Below, piece by piece: positions 17,172 through 25,562 of a stretch of DNA of 64,000 bases. A program made the position numbers and the translations under genes. This DNA is from DAISJM01 sp036821485. GTDB taxonomy: Bacteria > Verrucomicrobiota > Kiritimatiellia > CAIQIC01 > JAGNIJ01. Under the pieces are notes generated by a model. The model did not search any database. It was given only the letters and a program-made list of their open reading frames with translations, and was not told where the DNA came from. Numbering within the stretch: position 1 is the first letter of the stretch; the number at the start of each line of letters is the position of its first letter. The stretch lies in assembly GCA_036821485.1 (NCBI GenBank), contig DAISJM010000015.1:4348-68347 (forward strand). Direction: 5' to 3'.

Positions 17172-19664
17172 TCAGGTCTGCGGGGGAGTTTCCCCCGGCT
17201 TCGTGGCATCGGGGTCGCCGTCGGCTGTTGCGGTCTCATCCTCGGGTTCCACCGGTGTGGCGGAGACCAGCTTGTCGCCTTCATCCAGATTGATCAGGCG
17301 CACGCCTTGTGTGTTGCGGCTGATCACACGGACGTCGCTGACGGGTATGCGAATCATCTGCCCGCCCGCGCTGATCAGCATCAGCGCATCCGTGTCCCGC
17401 ACGGCGTGAGCGCCGACAAGGAGACCATTGCGTTCCGAGGCCTTGATGGAGATAACGCCCTTGCCGCCGCGATTCTGAGAGGGATACTCGTCGAACGCGG
17501 TCCGTTTGCCATAGCCGTTTTCCGAAATGCACATCAGGGTCGCTGCGGGTTGGACGACCTCGATATTCTCCACGCGATCATCCTTCTTGCCGAGGCGGAT
17601 GCCGCGGACGCCGTAGGTGTCGCGGCCTTGATCGCGGAGTTGGGTTTCGTTGAAGCGTATGCTCATGCCCTGCCGCGTGATCAACATGATCTCGTCGTTG
17701 GCCGAGGTCAGTTTCACGCCGATCAGGTTGTCGCCCTCTTCGATCGCGATGGCGATGATGCCGCCCGCGCGAGGGTTACCGAAGGCGGACAGGTCCGTCT
17801 TCTTCACCACGCCGCCGGCCGTGGCAAAAACCAGGAACTGTGTGTCCGGGAATTCGCGAACGGGTATGCACGCGGCGATCTTCTCATCGGACCCGATTTC
17901 CAGCAGGTTGACGATTGCCTTGCCGCGAGCGGTGCGGCCCGCCTCGGGTATCTCGTATACTTTCTTCCAGTAGACGCGGCCCTTTGCCGTGAAGAAGAGC
18001 ATGTAGTCGTGGGTGGAAGCCGTGAAGACGTGCTCGACGTAGTCTTCTTCCTTGGTTTCCATGCCCATGACGCCCTTGCCGCCGCGACGTTGCTGCCGGA
18101 ACGTGGCCATGGGGGCGCGCTTAATGTAGCCGGAGTGGCTGATGGTGATGACGCAGCCCCGGTCGGCGATAAGATCCTCGATGTTGATCTCGCCTTCGTC
18201 AGGTACGATCTCGGTACGGCGTTCATCGCCGTAGAGCTTCTTCACCTCGAGCAGATCGGCCTTGATGACGCCGTATATCTTGGCCTCGTTCTCGAGCAGG
18301 TCGCGCAGGTAGTTGATGAGCTTGATGACCTCGAGATACTCGTTCTCGATCTTGTCGCGTTCCAGCCCCGTGAGCTGATAGAGGCGCATGTCGAGGATGG
18401 CGTTTGCCTGGATTTCCGTGAGGCCAAACTTCTTCATCAAGGCCGCGCGGGCGATATCGCGATCCTTGGATTCGCGGATCGTCTTGACGACGGCTTCCAG
18501 GTGATCGATGGCAATCTTGAGGCCTTCGAGGATGTGTGCCCGTGCCTCGGCTTTTTCCAGATCGAATTGGGTGCGGCGGGTAACGACCTCGAACCGGTGC
18601 GCAATGAAGCACTGCAGGATCTGCTTCAGATCCATGATGCGCGGGCGGCCCTTGTCGATCGCCAGCATGATCACGCCGAACGTGGTCTCCATCTGCGTGT
18701 GCTGGTAGAGGTTGTTCAGAATGACCTTGGGCACGGCGCCGCGTTTGATCTCGATCACGATGCGGATGCCGTCCTTGTCGGATTCGTCGCGAATGTCCGA
18801 GATGCCCTCGATCTTCTTGTCGTTGACCAGGTCGGCAATGCTCTCGATCAGGTTGGCCTTGTTCACCGTGTACGGCAGCGAGGAGATGATGATGCTTTCC
18901 TTGCCTTGGGCGCCTTCCTCGATGCCGGCGTGGCCGCGGACTTTCATGTGACCGCGCCCGGTCTCGTACATCCTTCTTATTTCAGCTGTGCCGCAGATCA
19001 TGCCGCCGGTTGGGAAATCGGGACCCTTGACGAACTGCATGAGGTCCGCAACGGTCGCGGCCGGGTTGTCGATGATGCACACCGTCGCGTCCACAATCTC
19101 GCCGAGGTGGTGGGGCGGGATGTTCGTTGCCATACCGACCGCAATACCCGTGCTGCCGTTGACAAGAAGGTTGGGGATGCGCGCGGGCAGAACCTTCGGT
19201 TCCTGCAGCGACTCATCGAAGTTCGGCTGCATGTCGACCGTGCGCTTTTCGAGGTCGGCCAGCATGTCCTCGGCAAGGCGGTTCAATTTACATTCGGTGT
19301 ACCGGTAAGCGGCGGGCGGATCGCCGTCGATCGAGCCGAAGTTTCCCTGCCCGTGGATGAGCATGTACCGCATGGAGAAATCCTGTGCCATGCGGACAAG
19401 CGTGTCGTACACGGCCGAGTCGCCGTGCGGGTGGTAATTACCGATGACCTCGCCGACGACCTTGGCGCATTTCACGAAGGGCTTGGCATGCGTCCACCCG
19501 CGCTCACTCATGGCGTAGAGAATGCGCCGGTTGCCGGGCTTCAGCCCGTCGCGGGCGTCCGGCAGCGCGCGGCCAACGATGACGGACATCGAATAGTCGA
19601 TGTACGCGCGCTGCATCTCGTCTTCGATGTTGATCAGATCCACGCGGTCGTTTCGGTCGTACAT
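17172..19664 (-). CDS. gyrA: DNA gyrase subunit A
   Basis: 830 residues, a normal length. It is the DNA-breaking and rejoining subunit of the A2B2 enzyme that introduces negative supercoils. The catalytic Tyr is in 'AAYRYTECKL'. The quinolone-resistance region reads 'NYHPHGDSAVYDTLVRMAQD', with Ser and Asp at the positions equivalent to E. coli 83 and 87, so no classical resistance change is visible. The gyrase-specific GyrA box 'QRRGGKG' is present in the C-terminal pinwheel, which separates it from ParC. It follows gyrB by 48 bp on the same strand. Confidence 0.98.
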   Translation of the reverse strand: MYDRNDRVDLINIEDEMQRAYIDYSMSVIVGRALPDARDGLKPGNRRILYAMSERGWTHAKPFVKCAKVVGEVIGNYHPHGDSAVYDTLVRMAQDFSMRYMLIHGQGNFGSIDGDPPAAYRYTECKLNRLAEDMLADLEKRTVDMQPNFDESLQEPKVLPARIPNLLVNGSTGIAVGMATNIPPHHLGEIVDATVCIIDNPAATVADLMQFVKGPDFPTGGMICGTAEIRRMYETGRGHMKVRGHAGIEEGAQGKESIIISSLPYTVNKANLIESIADLVNDKKIEGISDIRDESDKDGIRIVIEIKRGAVPKVILNNLYQHTQMETTFGVIMLAIDKGRPRIMDLKQILQCFIAHRFEVVTRRTQFDLEKAEARAHILEGLKIAIDHLEAVVKTIRESKDRDIARAALMKKFGLTEIQANAILDMRLYQLTGLERDKIENEYLEVIKLINYLRDLLENEAKIYGVIKADLLEVKKLYGDERRTEIVPDEGEINIEDLIADRGCVITISHSGYIKRAPMATFRQQRRGGKGVMGMETKEEDYVEHVFTASTHDYMLFFTAKGRVYWKKVYEIPEAGRTARGKAIVNLLEIGSDEKIAACIPVREFPDTQFLVFATAGGVVKKTDLSAFGNPRAGGIIAIAIEEGDNLIGVKLTSANDEIMLITRQGMSIRFNETQLRDQGRDTYGVRGIRLGKKDDRVENIEVVQPAATLMCISENGYGKRTAFDEYPSQNRGGKGVISIKASERNGLLVGAHAVRDTDALMLISAGGQMIRIPVSDVRVISRNTQGVRLINLDEGDKLVSATPVEPEDETATADGDPDATKPGETPPQT

Positions 19665-19712
19665 GGTTGAATCTTTGGGTATAGGGTTCTTAATGCCGCG
19701 CCCGTGCGCCTC

Positions 19713-22301
19713 TTAGATGTCGAGATTCCTGACGTTCAGAGCGTTGTCTTCGATGAACTTCCTGCGCGGCTCGACTTCATCGCCCATGAGAATCGTGAAG
19801 ATCTCGCCGGCCCGACTGCCGCCTTCCACCGGGTTCACTTTCAGCAGCTTGCGTTTCTCCGGGTTCATCGTTGTTTCCCAGAGTTGTTCAGGGTTCATTT
19901 CTCCCAAGCCTTTGTAGCGCTGGATGTTTAATCCCCTGCGGCCGTACTCGCGGATCTTGCCGAGGACGTCGAGCAGGGAATTGATCGGCTCGCCCTTTCC
20001 CTCGGCGTCGACCAGGGCCAGGATCGGCTGTTCCGCGGGGAGCAACTGCTCCATCGTGAAGCCTTTCTTCTCGAGCGCCGTGATCGACTTCGCGAGGGCG
20101 CTGGCGGAGAAGATGTCCGTCCAGCGGATGCCGGCGTCCTTCGGCTTGGCTTCGATACCGCCCTCCGTGAAGATTTCCAGTTGCTGGCCGGCCCGTTTTT
20201 CGGCGTCCTCGCGGAGCTTCCGAAGCTCGGCTTCCGTCAGGACAAAATGGTGTTCGGACTCGCCGGCCGTTACGATCGTCACCCAGTACAGAGGCAGTTG
20301 CCCCGTCTTGGGGTCCCGGTGCCTGATGTACTCCGCGAAATGGATTCCCTTGCGGGCGATGCGATCCTTGTGGACCTCGATATCCGACAGCAATTCCAGC
20401 AGTTCGGCGAACGGCTTCCCGGCCAGGAGTTCCTTGCCGTCTGTTGTCGCGAGCTTGAGGTCCTCTGTTCCGAGCTGCAGGAGTACGCGCGTCATTTCCG
20501 CGTCGTTATCGATGTACTCTTCGCGGTTCTTGCGCTTGATCTTGTAGAGCGGTGGCTGGGCAATGAATATATTTCCCTGCTCGATCAGTTCCGGCATCTT
20601 GCGGAAGAAGAACGTCAGCAGCAGCGTGCGGATGTGCGAACCATCCACATCGGCGTCGGTCATCAGGATGATTTTCCGATAGCGCAGGTTTTCGATTTTG
20701 AAATCGTCGTGGCCGAACCCCGCACCGATCGCGGTGATCATCATCCGGATTTCGTTGTTGTTCAGCATCTTGTCGTCGCGCGCTTTTTCGACATTCAGGA
20801 CCTTGCCGCGCAGCGGCAGGATCGCCTGGAATCGACGGTCGCGGCCCTGCTTGGCCGAACCACCGGCACTGTCGCCCTCGACGATGAACAGTTCGCAGAG
20901 CTCCGGGTCCTTCTCTGAGCAGTCGGCCAGCTTGCCCGGCAGGCCGCCGCTATCCAGCGCCCCCTTGCGCCGGGTCAGATCGCGGGCCTTGCGCGCCGCT
21001 TCGCGTGCCCGGGCCGCCAGGAGGCCCTTCTCCACGATTCGGCGGGCCACGGACGGATGCTCCTCGAAGTAGGTTCCCAGCTCGTCATTCACCACGGAGG
21101 CGACGATGCCTTCGACCTCGCTGTTGCCCAGCTTGGTCTTGGTCTGGCCCTCGAATTGAGGGTCGGGAACCTTGACGCTGATTACAGCGGTGAGGCCTTC
21201 GCGGATGTCGTCGCCGCCCATGGCTTCGTCATCGCCCTTGATGAGCTTGTTGGCCTTCGCGTACTGGTTGATCGTCCGTGTCAGCGCCGACCGGAAGCCG
21301 CTCAGGTGCGTGCCGCCCTCGATCGTATGGATGTTATTGGTGTAGGTGAAGATGCTCTCGTTGTAGGCATCGCTGTACTGCAGCGCGATCTCGACCTGGA
21401 TCTTGTCCTTCTCCTTCTCGAAGAACACGACCTTGGGATGCAGGGGGTTCTTGTTCTTGTTCAGATGTTCCACGAACTCTACGATGCCGCCCTTGAACTT
21501 GAACGATTCCTCGCGAGCCGGGTCTTCCTGCTGGAGCCGGATATCGATGCCCTTGTTCAGGAACGCAAGCTCGCGTAATCGATTGGCGAGAATGTCCCAG
21601 TGGAATTCCAGTGTCTGGAAAATCTCGTGGTCGGGGAAGAAGGTGACCTTCGTTCCGGAACTTTTCGTCTTGCCGATATTCTCGACTTTCGTCACGGCCT
21701 TGCCGCGTTCGTACCGCTGATGGTAGACGCCACCCCCGCGGCGCACTTCGACCTCCATCCATTCGCTCAGCGCGTTCACACAGGACACGCCTACGCCATG
21801 GAGGCCGCCCGAGACCTTGTAGCTGTCGTGGTCAAACTTGCCACCCGCGTGAAGGACCGTCATCACGACTTCCAGCGCCGGCTTCTTTTCCGTCGCGTGG
21901 ATATCCACGGGAATGCCGCGTCCGTCGTCGATGATAGAGACAGAACCGTCCGAATTGAGGACAACCTGTATGTGGCTGCAGTGTCCCGCCAGCGCCTCGT
22001 CCACGCTGTTGTCGACCACCTCGAATACGCAGTGGTGAAGACCCCGGGTCCCGGTATCGCCGATGTACATGGCCGGGCGTTTTCGCACGGCATCCATGCC
22101 CCCCAGCACGGTGATCGACTTCGCATCGTACGCGCGACCGGGGGTCTTCGGCTCCGGCTGCGGGGCTGAAGTCGGCTCTGTCATGACGGCAACCGGGGAC
22201 TCAGCCACGGCTGAAACCGTGGCGATGTCTATCTTCTCGGGGGCCTTCAGGTCGGTGGCGGGTGTCGGATTTTCTTCGGTTTTCTTGGCTTGCTTGGACA
22301 T
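19713..22301 (-). CDS. gyrB: DNA gyrase subunit B
   Basis: 862 residues. It is the ATPase and TOPRIM subunit of gyrase. The GHKL ATPase begins after an unusual leader of about 58 residues rich in Ala, Pro, Glu and Thr; the conserved fold starts at 'YDAKSITVLGGMDAVRKRPA'. TOPRIM motifs are 'EGDSAGGSAKQGRDR' and 'MTDADVDGSHIRTLLL'. Between TOPRIM and the C-terminal 'RYKGLGEMNPEQLWETTMNP' is an insert of about 150 residues, as in proteobacterial GyrB. A good promoter with an overlapping inverted repeat lies just upstream. Confidence 0.97.
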   Translation of the reverse strand: MSKQAKKTEENPTPATDLKAPEKIDIATVSAVAESPVAVMTEPTSAPQPEPKTPGRAYDAKSITVLGGMDAVRKRPAMYIGDTGTRGLHHCVFEVVDNSVDEALAGHCSHIQVVLNSDGSVSIIDDGRGIPVDIHATEKKPALEVVMTVLHAGGKFDHDSYKVSGGLHGVGVSCVNALSEWMEVEVRRGGGVYHQRYERGKAVTKVENIGKTKSSGTKVTFFPDHEIFQTLEFHWDILANRLRELAFLNKGIDIRLQQEDPAREESFKFKGGIVEFVEHLNKNKNPLHPKVVFFEKEKDKIQVEIALQYSDAYNESIFTYTNNIHTIEGGTHLSGFRSALTRTINQYAKANKLIKGDDEAMGGDDIREGLTAVISVKVPDPQFEGQTKTKLGNSEVEGIVASVVNDELGTYFEEHPSVARRIVEKGLLAARAREAARKARDLTRRKGALDSGGLPGKLADCSEKDPELCELFIVEGDSAGGSAKQGRDRRFQAILPLRGKVLNVEKARDDKMLNNNEIRMMITAIGAGFGHDDFKIENLRYRKIILMTDADVDGSHIRTLLLTFFFRKMPELIEQGNIFIAQPPLYKIKRKNREEYIDNDAEMTRVLLQLGTEDLKLATTDGKELLAGKPFAELLELLSDIEVHKDRIARKGIHFAEYIRHRDPKTGQLPLYWVTIVTAGESEHHFVLTEAELRKLREDAEKRAGQQLEIFTEGGIEAKPKDAGIRWTDIFSASALAKSITALEKKGFTMEQLLPAEQPILALVDAEGKGEPINSLLDVLGKIREYGRRGLNIQRYKGLGEMNPEQLWETTMNPEKRKLLKVNPVEGGSRAGEIFTILMGDEVEPRRKFIEDNALNVRNLDI

Positions 22302-22330
22302 GCTTATATAACCTGTATGATAGTGTTTTC

Positions 22331-22360
22331 ACTATATCAGAGAAGCCTGTTTTACCGCAA
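22331..22360 (-). promoter_or_regulatory. Predicted gyrB-gyrA promoter with overlapping inverted repeat
   Basis: Reading the minus strand, TTGCGG (22355-22360) and TATAGT (22331-22336) are 18 bp apart. A perfect 6-bp inverted repeat, ATAGTG-TTTT-CACTAT at 22320-22335, covers the -10 and the expected start site and could be an operator or supercoil-sensitive element. The whole 22302-22604 intergenic stretch is markedly AT-richer than its surroundings. Confidence 0.5.
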
Positions 22361-22510
22361 TGGATTTGGACAAAAAAAGAGCGATAAAAGGCCAATAAAA
22401 TCAGTGGTTTTATGAATATGTCGAAACTTCACACAAAGCTTTTTTCGGCGACGAAAAATCTTGCCAAATCAACAGCGAATGTATGCGACACTTTGTCACA
22501 CCGAAAGCGC

Positions 22511-22539
22511 TTGGCTTGTAGGGGACGAATGGTCATAGT
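22511..22539 (+). promoter_or_regulatory. Possible efp promoter
   Basis: TTGGCT (22511-22516) and CATAGT (22534-22539) are 17 bp apart, leaving a leader of about 60 nt before efp. This is a moderate consensus match in the divergent gyrB/efp spacer. Apart from the gyrB promoter, nothing else is recognised in 22302-22604. Confidence 0.35.
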
Positions 22540-22604
22540 ATCGGCCCGCGTTCCGGAGCACGGGACCGGGTTTCACTGAGAGCGATTGAGAGAGGGTTTG
22601 TTTC

Positions 22605-23171
22605 ATGTACAGCGCATCTGATCTTCGAAAAGGCCTGAAAATCGAACTGGAAGGCGTTCCGTTCGAAGTCGTCGAATTCAACTTCGTCAAGCCCGGCAAG
22701 GGTATGGCCATGTACAAGTGCCGCATCAAGAACTTGTTCAGCGGCAACACGACCGACAAGACGTTTCGTGAAGTGGACAAGATCGGCAAGCCCGATCTCG
22801 AGGAGCGTGAACTCGTCTACTCGTATCCGGAAGGTGACCACTACGTTTTCATGGACAAGCTCACCTTTGAGCAGATCACGATCTCGGCTGATGTGGTCGG
22901 CGATCAGAAGTACTTTCTCACCGAGGAATTGGAAGTCAAAATCCTGTTCTTCAACGGCAAGGAAATCACCATCACACTTCCTTCTTACGTGGAGAAGGTG
23001 ATTGCGGAGACCGAGCCCGGTGCGCGTGGCGATACGGCCACGAATGTGCTGAAGCCGGCGAAGCTGGAGAATGGGTTTGAGGTCGGCGTGCCCTTGTTCA
23101 TCAACCAGGGCGACGTGGTCCGCATCGATACGCGTACGGGCAAGTACTTCGACCGCGTCAGCAAGGGGTGA
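22605..23171 (+). CDS. efp: Elongation factor P
   Basis: 188 residues, the standard three beta-barrel length. EF-P binds ribosomes stalled at polyproline and stimulates peptide bond formation. The modified tip loop is 'FVKPGKGMAMYKCR', with the central Lys in the position that is beta-lysylated in E. coli. The C-terminal 'GDVVRIDTRTGKYFDRV' is the usual signature. The next gene, 16 bp downstream, encodes the lysylation enzyme EpmA, so a lysine-type modification is predicted. Confidence 0.97.
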   Translation: MYSASDLRKGLKIELEGVPFEVVEFNFVKPGKGMAMYKCRIKNLFSGNTTDKTFREVDKIGKPDLEERELVYSYPEGDHYVFMDKLTFEQITISADVVGDQKYFLTEELEVKILFFNGKEITITLPSYVEKVIAETEPGARGDTATNVLKPAKLENGFEVGVPLFINQGDVVRIDTRTGKYFDRVSKG

Positions 23172-23187
23172 CGGAAGGAGCCGCGGC

Positions 23188-24168
23188 GTGGCCGAGAAAC
23201 GGAGCGACTCGGGGGTGAATGCTGAGGCCGGTTCTTCAGCACTCCGGAGCTCCAGTGCCTCGGCGCATCGCCTTTCCGCCCTTCGGCCGGCGATGGAAAT
23301 CCGCGCCAAGGTTCTCGCCGCCATCCGCTCGTTCTTCAACGCCCGCGAATTCATCGAGGTGGAAACCCCGATACGGCTCCGCGCTCCGGCCTTGGAATTG
23401 CACATCGATGCAGAACCGTCTGGAGAGGCTTTCCTTCGCACGTCCCCCGAGCTGCACATGAAGCGCCTGCTGGCCGCGGGATACCCGCGGATTTACCAAC
23501 TCGGCGCCTGTTTCCGGCGTGGCGAACGCGGAGCGCGGCATAACCCTGAATACACGATGTTGGAGTGGTATCGGGCGCACGCCGGTTACACCGAAATCCT
23601 CGCTGACACCAAGACCTTGATCGCCCATGTGGCGACAGAGGTGTGGGGTTCGACGGATATCGTCTATCAGGGCGCGCCCATCGCGCTCTTGCCGGTTTGG
23701 GAGCGGATGACCGTGCGCGATGCGTTCCTGCAGTTTGCCGGATGGGATCCCGTGAAGCAGTTCGACCCGGATCGCTTCGATCTGGACATGGTCGACAAGG
23801 TGGAGCCGCAGTTGCCGCACAACGTGCCGGTGGTGCTGACGGATTACCCGGTGGAAGCGGCTGCGCTGGCAAAATGCAAAGACGGCCAGCCACCCGTTGC
23901 GGAGCGCTGGGAGTTGTACGTCGGGGGGTTGGAGCTTGCGAACGCGTATTCGGAGCTTACGGACCCCGTGGAGCAACGGCGGCGATTCGAAGCGTGCGCG
24001 GAAATGCGCCGCGCGTTGGGCAAGAGCGTCTACCCGCTGGACGAAGCATTCCTGGAGGCGCTGGAGAAGATGCCGCCGTCGGGAGGCATCGCGCTTGGGG
24101 TGGATCGGCTGGTCATGCTGATGGCCGATGCGGCCACGCTGGACGAAGTGATGGCCTTCCGGGAGTGA
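23188..24168 (+). CDS. epmA: EF-P lysine ligase (EpmA/PoxA, class II LysRS-like)
   Basis: 326 residues, matching the 325 of E. coli EpmA. The start is GTG 23188 with AGGAG at 23176-23180; the frame is open further upstream inside efp. It is a class II aminoacyl-tRNA synthetase catalytic core without the anticodon-binding domain of LysRS: motif 1 'FFNAREFIEVETPI', motif 2 'IYQLGACFRRGERGARHNPE' and motif 3 'GGIALGVDRLVMLM'. It activates (R)-beta-lysine and attaches it to EF-P. The efp-epmA pair forms an operon. The aminomutase EpmB that makes beta-lysine is not in the window. Confidence 0.93.
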   Translation: MAEKRSDSGVNAEAGSSALRSSSASAHRLSALRPAMEIRAKVLAAIRSFFNAREFIEVETPIRLRAPALELHIDAEPSGEAFLRTSPELHMKRLLAAGYPRIYQLGACFRRGERGARHNPEYTMLEWYRAHAGYTEILADTKTLIAHVATEVWGSTDIVYQGAPIALLPVWERMTVRDAFLQFAGWDPVKQFDPDRFDLDMVDKVEPQLPHNVPVVLTDYPVEAAALAKCKDGQPPVAERWELYVGGLELANAYSELTDPVEQRRRFEACAEMRRALGKSVYPLDEAFLEALEKMPPSGGIALGVDRLVMLMADAATLDEVMAFRE

Positions 24169-24171
24169 GGA

Positions 24172-24603
24172 TCAGCGCTCCATGCGCTCGATCGCCTTGA
24201 CGACGTTGCCTTCGAACTCCACGCGCAACCTTTCGTATTCACGTTTCTGCTGCACGTCCACCCAGGCGGGTCCGTCCACGGTGCGATAGACACCTGTCGA
24301 ATCGCGGCCGCGAAAGCGGCCGTCAATCCTCTGCCGTTCCGTGGTGATTTCGTAGGTGATGTAGGCCCAGACCTCGGTCGTGCCGGTCGCGGTTTGTCGC
24401 GAGTACTGGCGATCGGGTTTGCCCAGGGCGATGAAGACCATATCCTTGGTGTACCCGATGTCGATTCTTCCGGCGCGGACATTGGTCTGGACGTCCTCGG
24501 GAAACCCGGCGAAGAGCTCGGGGTTCTTCTTGATGCGGGACTGCGGTGTGGAGCAGCCTGCAACAAACAGGGCGAGTACGGCAACGGCCAGTAATCGTTT
24601 CAT
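24172..24603 (-). CDS. Small lipoprotein, BamE-like fold possible
   Basis: 143 residues. The start at 24603 gives a lipoprotein signal, 'MKRLLAVAVLALFVAGCS', with lipobox Cys at about residue 17. The mature part contains 'GYTKDMVFIALGKPDR', reminiscent of the SmpA/BamE-type motif in which a short helix precedes 'V..ALG.P', and aromatic beta strands follow. It is probably anchored in the outer or inner membrane facing the periplasm. The family is not identified with certainty. It is convergent with epmA, 3 bp apart. Confidence 0.75.
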   Translation of the reverse strand: MKRLLAVAVLALFVAGCSTPQSRIKKNPELFAGFPEDVQTNVRAGRIDIGYTKDMVFIALGKPDRQYSRQTATGTTEVWAYITYEITTERQRIDGRFRGRDSTGVYRTVDGPAWVDVQQKREYERLRVEFEGNVVKAIERMER

Positions 24604-24671
24604 GGTATGCACTCCATTGGCCTGCAGAATACCTCCAAGAGCCCGGTCTTGCGACCATGTTTTTGGGCCTC

Positions 24672-24700
24672 TTGGAGCCTGGGTGTGAACGCGGTATAAT
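24672..24700 (+). promoter_or_regulatory. Consensus promoter placing the start site on the ATG
   Basis: TTGGAG (24672-24677) and a perfect TATAAT (24695-24700) are 17 bp apart. Transcription would begin about 7 nt later, at 24707, which is the A of the start codon. The mRNA of the secretin-like gene is therefore predicted to be leaderless. Confidence 0.55.
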
Positions 24701-24706
24701 GGAGGC

Positions 24707-25555
24707 ATGAAAACCTTCGCTTGGTTGCTGGGCCTTCTGTTTGTGAGTGTGGCCTTGGCCGCTGATCCGCCCGTGACGCGGTTCGAAGCCTATCCGCTGG
24801 GTTTTGCGGACGAGGGCGCGGTATTGGAGCTTGTGCGCGGCATGGTGGGAGAGGGTGGCAGCGCGGTCATGGACCGGCAGGGCGCGAGAGTTCTCGTGGT
24901 TACGACCGATGCGAACCATGCCCAGATCGCGGAGTTGCTGCACAAGCTGAACGTTCCCCCGAAGAACGTGCGTATCGAGGTTAGGTTCAAGGGTTCTTCC
25001 GCCGATGACCATACGGCCGTGGGGGTCAGCGGGGAGGCCGGATTTTCCCGCACCGACGGCATCTCGCACTCGGAAATCCGGATCAAGCCGCGCATCGAAA
25101 GCACCTCCATGCGGGCTGCGTCGGATGTGGCACAGATACTGATGGTGGCCAGCGGCCGCGAAGGAATGCTGCAGGTTGGCGAAAGAGTTCCGTATGTTGA
25201 ATGGCTTGTCGATTACGGCCTCCGGTGCGGCGTGCTTCTCGAGCGCGTCGCCTGGCAGCAGGTGGGCTCGACGCTGGTGGTGGAGCCGACCGTGGTCGGC
25301 GATGGTCCGATGGTTCGGGTCAAGCTGACGCCGGAACTGAGCGGAATGGTCAACGGGAGGCCGGAGCGGATTCGCTTTGCGAACGTGGCGACCGAAGTGG
25401 TGGTACAGGACGGACAGACCTTCCAGGTTGGCGGGCTGGAGCAGAACCAGGATTTCTACTCGCACTTTCTTGTTGGTTTCGACCGGGGCGGCTCAAGCCA
25501 ATCGCTCAATATCACGTTGACGCCGCGGATCATGCCTGCGCCCCGGATGCCGTAG
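24707..25555 (+). CDS. Short secretin-like periplasmic protein
   Basis: 282 residues with a signal peptide ('FAWLLGLLFVSVALAA'). Residues about 25-95 look like a secretin N-domain ('ARVLVVTTDANHAQIAELLH' then 'PPKNVRIEVRF'), and the C-terminal part ends with secretin-like strands ('VVQDGQTFQVGGLEQNQDF', 'ITLTPRIM'). Full secretins are 500-700 residues, so this is a reduced version without several N-domains. No type II secretion or type IV pilus partner is adjacent. It could be a periplasmic or outer-membrane assembly factor. It is convergent with the histidine kinase gene. Confidence 0.7.
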   Translation: MKTFAWLLGLLFVSVALAADPPVTRFEAYPLGFADEGAVLELVRGMVGEGGSAVMDRQGARVLVVTTDANHAQIAELLHKLNVPPKNVRIEVRFKGSSADDHTAVGVSGEAGFSRTDGISHSEIRIKPRIESTSMRAASDVAQILMVASGREGMLQVGERVPYVEWLVDYGLRCGVLLERVAWQQVGSTLVVEPTVVGDGPMVRVKLTPELSGMVNGRPERIRFANVATEVVVQDGQTFQVGGLEQNQDFYSHFLVGFDRGGSSQSLNITLTPRIMPAPRMP

Positions 25556-25562
25556 CACAGGG

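Noticed and set aside
16863..19670. A 935-codon open frame on the plus strand opposite gyrA.
   Set aside because: It mirrors gyrA almost exactly, has low-complexity composition and no family motifs. It is a third-position GC effect in a strongly conserved gene.
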